64,000 nt of DNA. It comes from Haloarcula pelagica. GTDB taxonomy: Archaea; Halobacteriota; Halobacteria; Halobacteriales; Haloarculaceae. Location of the stretch: positions 1,736,001-1,800,000 of the forward strand of contig NZ_CP126161.1 in NCBI RefSeq assembly GCF_030127105.1. Direction: 5' to 3'. Positions within the stretch are counted from its first letter, which is position 1, and every line of letters begins with the position of its first letter. The position numbers were made by a program, and so were the translations under genes. Positions 60,504 to 64,000 of this stretch are shown here, piece by piece. A model generated the notes under the pieces. The model saw only the letters and a program-made list of their open reading frames with translations, was not told the DNA's origin and searched no databases.

Positions 60504-61400
60504 TTACCCCTCTACCGCCCCGGCCGTTAGCCCTTTGACCATGTACTGTTCGAGATACAGGAACATCACGATGATCGGCAGCGTGGTGAGAAACGACGCC
60601 GCCATGATCTGTCCCCAGACGTTGTTGAAGTTGCTGTTCATCTGTTCGATACCGATCGGGAGCGTGAGCTTCGCCTGTGATTTGAGAAACACCGACGCGA
60701 AGATGTACTCGTTCCAGGCGATCTTGAACGCGAAGAGGAAGGCGGCGACGAGCACCGGGAGGCTCAGCGGAACGACCACGCGAAAGATCGTCTCGACCCG
60801 GGAGTAGCCGTCCAGCAGCGCCGCCTCCTCGATCTCGACCGGGAGGCTCTCGAAGTAGTTCCAGAGCATGTACAGCGTGAGCGGGAGCGTACTCACGGTG
60901 TAGGTGATAAACAGCGACAGCCGGGTGTCGACGAGGCCGAACCGCGCGAGCAACTGGAACAGCGGGACGACGACGGTGATCGCCGAGAGCATGTAGACGA
61001 CGACGACTCCGCGCCGGACGAGACCGTTGCCCGGGAACTCCAGGCGCGTGAAACTGTACGCGCCGATGACGCCGACGACGAGCGAGAACGACGCCGTCAC
61101 CAGCGCGACGATCGCGCTGTTGAAGAAGTAGCTCGTGAACGCGAACGTCTCCGAGGTGAACAGGACGGAGTACTGCGACAGCGTCACCTCGCCGGGCAGC
61201 AGCGACGGGTCGTCGGAGTAGATGGCGGCGTCGGGGGTGAGACTCGTGATGAGCATCACGTAGAACGGGAGGAGCGCGATCAGGAGCGTCAGCGCCAGGC
61301 TCAGATAAAACCCCAGGTGACCGAGGCGGCTATCGGTGTCGTAGCCCGTCTTGAGGACGCCGAGGCTCGACCGGACCTGTGCGTAGATCCGGAGGATCAT
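60504..61400 (-). CDS. carbohydrate ABC transporter permease (MalG type)
   Basis: A 298-residue inner-membrane permease with about six helices. The EAA-type loop is EEAALLDGYSRVETIFRVVVPLSLPVL, which docks on the ATPase. It belongs to the second, MalG-like permease class. ATG at 61400; it overlaps the first permease gene by 4 bp. Confidence 0.92.
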   Translation of the reverse strand: MILRIYAQVRSSLGVLKTGYDTDSRLGHLGFYLSLALTLLIALLPFYVMLITSLTPDAAIYSDDPSLLPGEVTLSQYSVLFTSETFAFTSYFFNSAIVALVTASFSLVVGVIGAYSFTRLEFPGNGLVRRGVVVVYMLSAITVVVPLFQLLARFGLVDTRLSLFITYTVSTLPLTLYMLWNYFESLPVEIEEAALLDGYSRVETIFRVVVPLSLPVLVAAFLFAFKIAWNEYIFASVFLKSQAKLTLPIGIEQMNSNFNNVWGQIMAASFLTTLPIIVMFLYLEQYMVKGLTAGAVEG

Positions 61401-62320
61401 ATCTTGTCCTCCCCGAACAGCGTGACGAACCCGACGACGAACATCGCCTGGACGAGAAAGAGGAGCAGCGAGATCGCCGCGCCGGTCCCCTGCTCGAAGT
61501 TGGCGAAGGCGGTCTGGTAGGCGAAGATCGGCAGTGTGAGCACCTGTCGCGTGAGGAGCCAGACCTGCGCGAAGGCGTTGAACTCCCAGATGAACCGCAA
61601 CAGGACGACGATCGTGATCGTCCCGCGTAGCTCCGGGAGGGTGATGTCTTTGAACTGTGCCAGCGGCCCCGCCCCGTCGATCCGTGCCGCCTCGTACATC
61701 GATTCGGGGATGGCCTGGAGCCGGGCGACGATGAGGAGGAACGCGAACGGGAAGTTCCGCCACGCCGAGAAGACGATAACCATGGGAAGCGCCGTGGAAC
61801 TCTGTGCCAGCAGGCCAGTGCTGTTGCTGTACAGCCCCCACTCGGCGAGCATGTTCGGGATCGCGCCCCAGAGCGGGCTGAGCATGAACTGCCAGACGAA
61901 CGCGACGGCGATGATCGGCGTGACGTGTGGCAACAAGACGAGTCCGCGAGCGAGTCGCCGCCCGCGGAACTCCCGGTTGAACAGGATCGCGACGACCAGT
62001 CCGGCGACCGTCGAGAGGACGGTACTGCCGACAGTGAACACGAGCGTCGTCGAGAACGCCGACCAGAACCGGGTACTGGACAACAGTCCGACGTAGTTTT
62101 CGAGCCCGACCCACGTCGGCGCCCTGTCCGGGTTCAGCGGGACAGTGGTGAAACTGAGATAGACGTTGTAGCCGATCGGATAGAGGATGACGGCGCCGAT
62201 GAGGAGGACCGCCGGCAGGATCAACCCGATGCCGAGGAGGGCCTCCCGCTGCTCTGCCGGGGACTCGAAGTACTGATCGAGACCGGTCACGGATGCGAGC
62301 CGGGTCCCGACCGACATCAT
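61397..62320 (-). CDS. carbohydrate ABC transporter permease (MalF type)
   Basis: A 307-residue permease with about six transmembrane segments; an EAA motif loop is YEAARIDGAGPLAQFKDITLPELRGT. The MalF-like partner of the next permease. ATG at 62320 overlaps the stop of the binding-protein gene (ATGA). It forms the pore with the MalG-type protein. Confidence 0.92.
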   Translation of the reverse strand: MMSVGTRLASVTGLDQYFESPAEQREALLGIGLILPAVLLIGAVILYPIGYNVYLSFTTVPLNPDRAPTWVGLENYVGLLSSTRFWSAFSTTLVFTVGSTVLSTVAGLVVAILFNREFRGRRLARGLVLLPHVTPIIAVAFVWQFMLSPLWGAIPNMLAEWGLYSNSTGLLAQSSTALPMVIVFSAWRNFPFAFLLIVARLQAIPESMYEAARIDGAGPLAQFKDITLPELRGTITIVVLLRFIWEFNAFAQVWLLTRQVLTLPIFAYQTAFANFEQGTGAAISLLLFLVQAMFVVGFVTLFGEDKI

Positions 62321-63756
62321 TCGAGCGCGTTACGCATCTTCTCTGCCTGTTCGGTCGCGACGGTCTCGGGGTCGTCGCCGCTGATACAGACCCGGTTGAC
62401 CGCCTCCGCGACCAGCGATTGGCTGGATATCTGGCCGAACTCCGGAACGAGCGTGCCGTCGACCACGTCGAACCGCTCCATGTTCCCCAGCGCCGACGAG
62501 ATCTGGCTGATGGTATCGCTCCAGGCCGAGAGCGTCTCGTTGTCGCGGTACGCGTCGCTCTCGGAGGTCGACTGCAGGACCGGCATCGTGCCGCCGGGCT
62601 GGGTGTGCACCCAGTTGACGTAGGAGTCGCCGCTCATGACGTGGTTGACTAAGTCCTCCGACGCAGTGAGTCTGGCGTCGGTGTCGTCGAAGATGCAGTG
62701 TCCGAGCACCTGCCCGTACGTGCTGCGTCGCTGTTTCTCGGTCGCCGGTGCGAGCCCCGTGTCGGCGACCATCTCCTCGCCCTCGTCGGCCAGCAGGTCC
62801 GGGAGCAGGTACGACGAGTAGAGGAACATGTGTTCCTGCCGGTTCCCGTAGAGGCTCCGCGTGTCGTTGAATGTGACCGAACCCGGCGTGTACTGGCTCA
62901 GTTGCTGGTAGTACTCCAGCGTCTCGACCATCTCCTGGGAGTCGAAGACGACGTTCGCGTCTGCGTCGACGACCCGCGCGTCGTTCGACCGGGCGAACTG
63001 CGTGAAACACTGGCGTGCGTACGCGTCGACCTGGGTTCCGAACCCGATACCGTACGTGTTGTTGTCCGGATCGTGGAACGCCTGGGCCGCCGTGAGGATG
63101 GCGTCCCACGTCACGGGCGGTTCGAGCCCCTCCTCCTCGAACGCGCTCTTGCGGTACCAGATGCCCTGGACCCACGCGTCCGCCGGGACGCCGTAGTACC
63201 CGCCGTCACCGTCGCTCATGAACTGCAACGGGCCGTCCCGGAAGTCGTCCTCGCCGATCTCGTCGACGACCGATGTCGTGCTCTCCGCGGAGAGCGTGCC
63301 GTCGGCACCGAGGCGCTGGATCGTCTGGATCGCGAGCAGCCCCACGTTCGGCAGGGTGTCCGACGCGACCGCGCTGGACAGCTGTTCGGAGATGTCGTCG
63401 TTGTCGACGTACCGGGTGTTGACGGTCGTGCCGGCGCTGTCCTCGAAGTCGCTGACGATGGTGTTGATCGGTTCCCGGAAGTCGTCGCCGTTGTGGATGT
63501 TCCAGTAGCCGATCTCGCTCGCGGTCTCTTCTCCGCCACCGCCGCTCCCGCCGTCACCGCTGCCGCCGTCGCCACTGCCGCCGTCACCGCTGCCGCCGTC
63601 ACCACTGCCGCCATCGCCGCTACCGCCGTCGCCGCCACAACCGGCCAGCCCGGCCGCAGCAGCGATACTCCCGAGTTCGAGGAGCCGTCGCCGACTCAGC
63701 GACTGTCGCTCTGTTCCCGCCGCCCGATCGTGCCGCGTGTTATCATGCGGAGGCAT
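62317..63756 (-). CDS. sugar ABC transporter substrate-binding lipoprotein
   Basis: A 479-residue extracellular solute-binding protein (family 1 type). Tat signal SRRRLLELGSIAAAAGLAGC, with lipobox Cys40, should export it folded and anchor it to the membrane. Residues 44-73 are a GGSGD-type flexible linker before the binding domain (SEIGYWNIHNGDDFREPINTIVSDFE). It captures sugar for the two permeases. ATG at 63756. First gene of the operon. Confidence 0.93.
   Translation of the reverse strand: MPPHDNTRHDRAAGTERQSLSRRRLLELGSIAAAAGLAGCGGDGGSGDGGSGDGGSGDGGSGDGGSGDGGSGGGGEETASEIGYWNIHNGDDFREPINTIVSDFEDSAGTTVNTRYVDNDDISEQLSSAVASDTLPNVGLLAIQTIQRLGADGTLSAESTTSVVDEIGEDDFRDGPLQFMSDGDGGYYGVPADAWVQGIWYRKSAFEEEGLEPPVTWDAILTAAQAFHDPDNNTYGIGFGTQVDAYARQCFTQFARSNDARVVDADANVVFDSQEMVETLEYYQQLSQYTPGSVTFNDTRSLYGNRQEHMFLYSSYLLPDLLADEGEEMVADTGLAPATEKQRRSTYGQVLGHCIFDDTDARLTASEDLVNHVMSGDSYVNWVHTQPGGTMPVLQSTSESDAYRDNETLSAWSDTISQISSALGNMERFDVVDGTLVPEFGQISSQSLVAEAVNRVCISGDDPETVATEQAEKMRNALE
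63538..63627. repeat. 15-bp tandem repeat encoding a Gly-Ser-Asp linker
   Basis: Six tandem 15-bp units (five GGSGD and a last GGSGG) within the binding-protein gene just after the lipobox. The copies are near identical at DNA level, so the number could vary between strains by slippage. Confidence 0.85.
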
Positions 63757-63903
63757 ATGTAGAACTGTTTGTAATAATCATTTAAAACTCTATTGGATAA
63801 CAACCTCTCGGAGTTGTTGTGTTCATCCAAAGTGTTATTTTTCTGCCCTTCACAGTCTGAGCTATGGCCCCAATCCGGATCGAACCGACCCCCGAAGACC
63901 AGC
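63757..63903. promoter_or_regulatory. divergent promoter region of the sugar operon with inverted repeat
   Basis: Minus-strand TATA box (TTTAAATG, around 63780-63788) lies about 25-32 bp before the binding-protein ATG. On the plus strand GTTATTTT (63833-63840) precedes the ATG at 63864 by a similar distance. Between them is an inverted repeat, AACAAC ... GTTGTT at 63799-63818, a plausible regulator site serving both directions. Confidence 0.5.
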
Positions 63904-64000
63904 GTGAAACTGTCCCGCGAGGGTGAACAGATGACCCAGGAGACGCTCGTCGACGGGTACACGTACCTGGTGTTCCCGACCGCCACCCACGCCGACATCA
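63904..64000 (+). CDS. start of an unidentified gene (3' end beyond window)
   Basis: A frame open to the right edge begins at GTG 63904 (MKLSREGEQMTQETLVDGY...). The TATA box fits instead an ATG at 63864, whose frame stops after 20 codons (MAPIRIEPTPEDQ...). Removing one C from the C5 run at 63889-63893 would fuse both into MAPIRIEPTPKTSVKLSREGEQ. The product cannot be named from about 30 residues; the locus suggests sugar metabolism. Confidence 0.45.
   Translation, partial: MKLSREGEQMTQETLVDGYTYLVFPTATHADI

Noticed and set aside
63538-63627. CRISPR-like or minisatellite noncoding array
   Set aside because: Units are 15 bp without spacers and lie in frame within a lipoprotein gene, encoding a Gly-Ser-Asp linker.

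Overview
The window is about 68 percent GC (estimated by eye) and is packed with short-spaced genes encoding very acidic proteins. It carries TBP, TFB, MCM, Rpo7 (RpoE'), Spt4, aIF2-gamma, Hel308, a KEOPS subunit, TrmB-family regulators, Tat lipoproteins and leaderless promoters with a TATA box roughly 25-33 bp upstream of the start codon. All of this points to a halophilic archaeon of class Halobacteria. The haloarchaeal phaRPEC polyhydroxyalkanoate locus agrees with Haloarcula/Haloferax-like lineages, but I cannot fix a genus. I see no rRNA, CRISPR array, transposase, prophage or replication origin.

Layout. 1-3.5 kb: a gamma-glutamyltransferase cut by the window edge, a small Tat lipoprotein, an MFS transporter and a membrane protein. 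3.6-8.4 kb: information-processing genes: tbp, a frameshifted Trm-G10 tRNA methyltransferase, and the classic archaeal operon aIF2-gamma / PIN protein / rpoE1 / spt4 / GTP-dependent dephospho-CoA kinase. 8.4-21 kb: small regulators, a single-domain receiver, DUF5787, MBL hydrolase, Usp, an AAA ATPase, a five-repeat DUF1508 membrane protein, PPOX protein, thiolase, TrmB regulator, hotdog thioesterase and a CPA-type antiporter with RCK domains. 21-27.7 kb: MBL hydrolase, bacterial-type leuS, hel308 and cgi121. 27.8-34.3 kb: old-yellow-enzyme-like protein, alpha/beta hydrolase, MaoC hydratase, and the PHA granule locus phaR-phaP-phaE-phaC. 34.3-39 kb: zinc-ribbon winged-helix protein, a frameshifted FMN reductase, GCS2-family ligase and an MscS channel.

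39-47.5 kb: tfb, then an operon read on the minus strand from mcm (with a 205-residue mini-intein) through five poorly characterised haloarchaeal genes to a MinD-like ATPase. Next comes an AGE-family epimerase broken by two indels. 47.5-55.9 kb: P-loop kinase, tRNA-Pro(UGG), SLC13 permease, a protein with a duplicated unknown domain, a DUF5814 helicase, a site-2 protease with CBS domains, a multi-zinc-ribbon HNH endonuclease and tRNA-His(GUG). 56-64 kb: a sugar-uptake locus with a TrmB regulator, a beta-propeller glycosidase-like protein, two MalK-type ATPases, two permeases, a Tat-lipoprotein binding protein and the start of a further gene.

How it works together. The most coherent units are the PHA locus, the aIF2-gamma/rpoE operon, the mcm-minD operon and the sugar ABC locus. 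Three genes carry single-base indels (four events), and a possible fifth event lies at the right edge. Three of the five fall in short C or G runs, so several may be sequencing errors rather than decayed genes. The observations I rate most worth following are the uncharacterised mcm-minD operon, the twin hairpin-forming repeats between leuS and hel308, the palindromic operator candidates in front of phaR and the glycosidase gene, and the unexplained duplicated-domain and repeat proteins.
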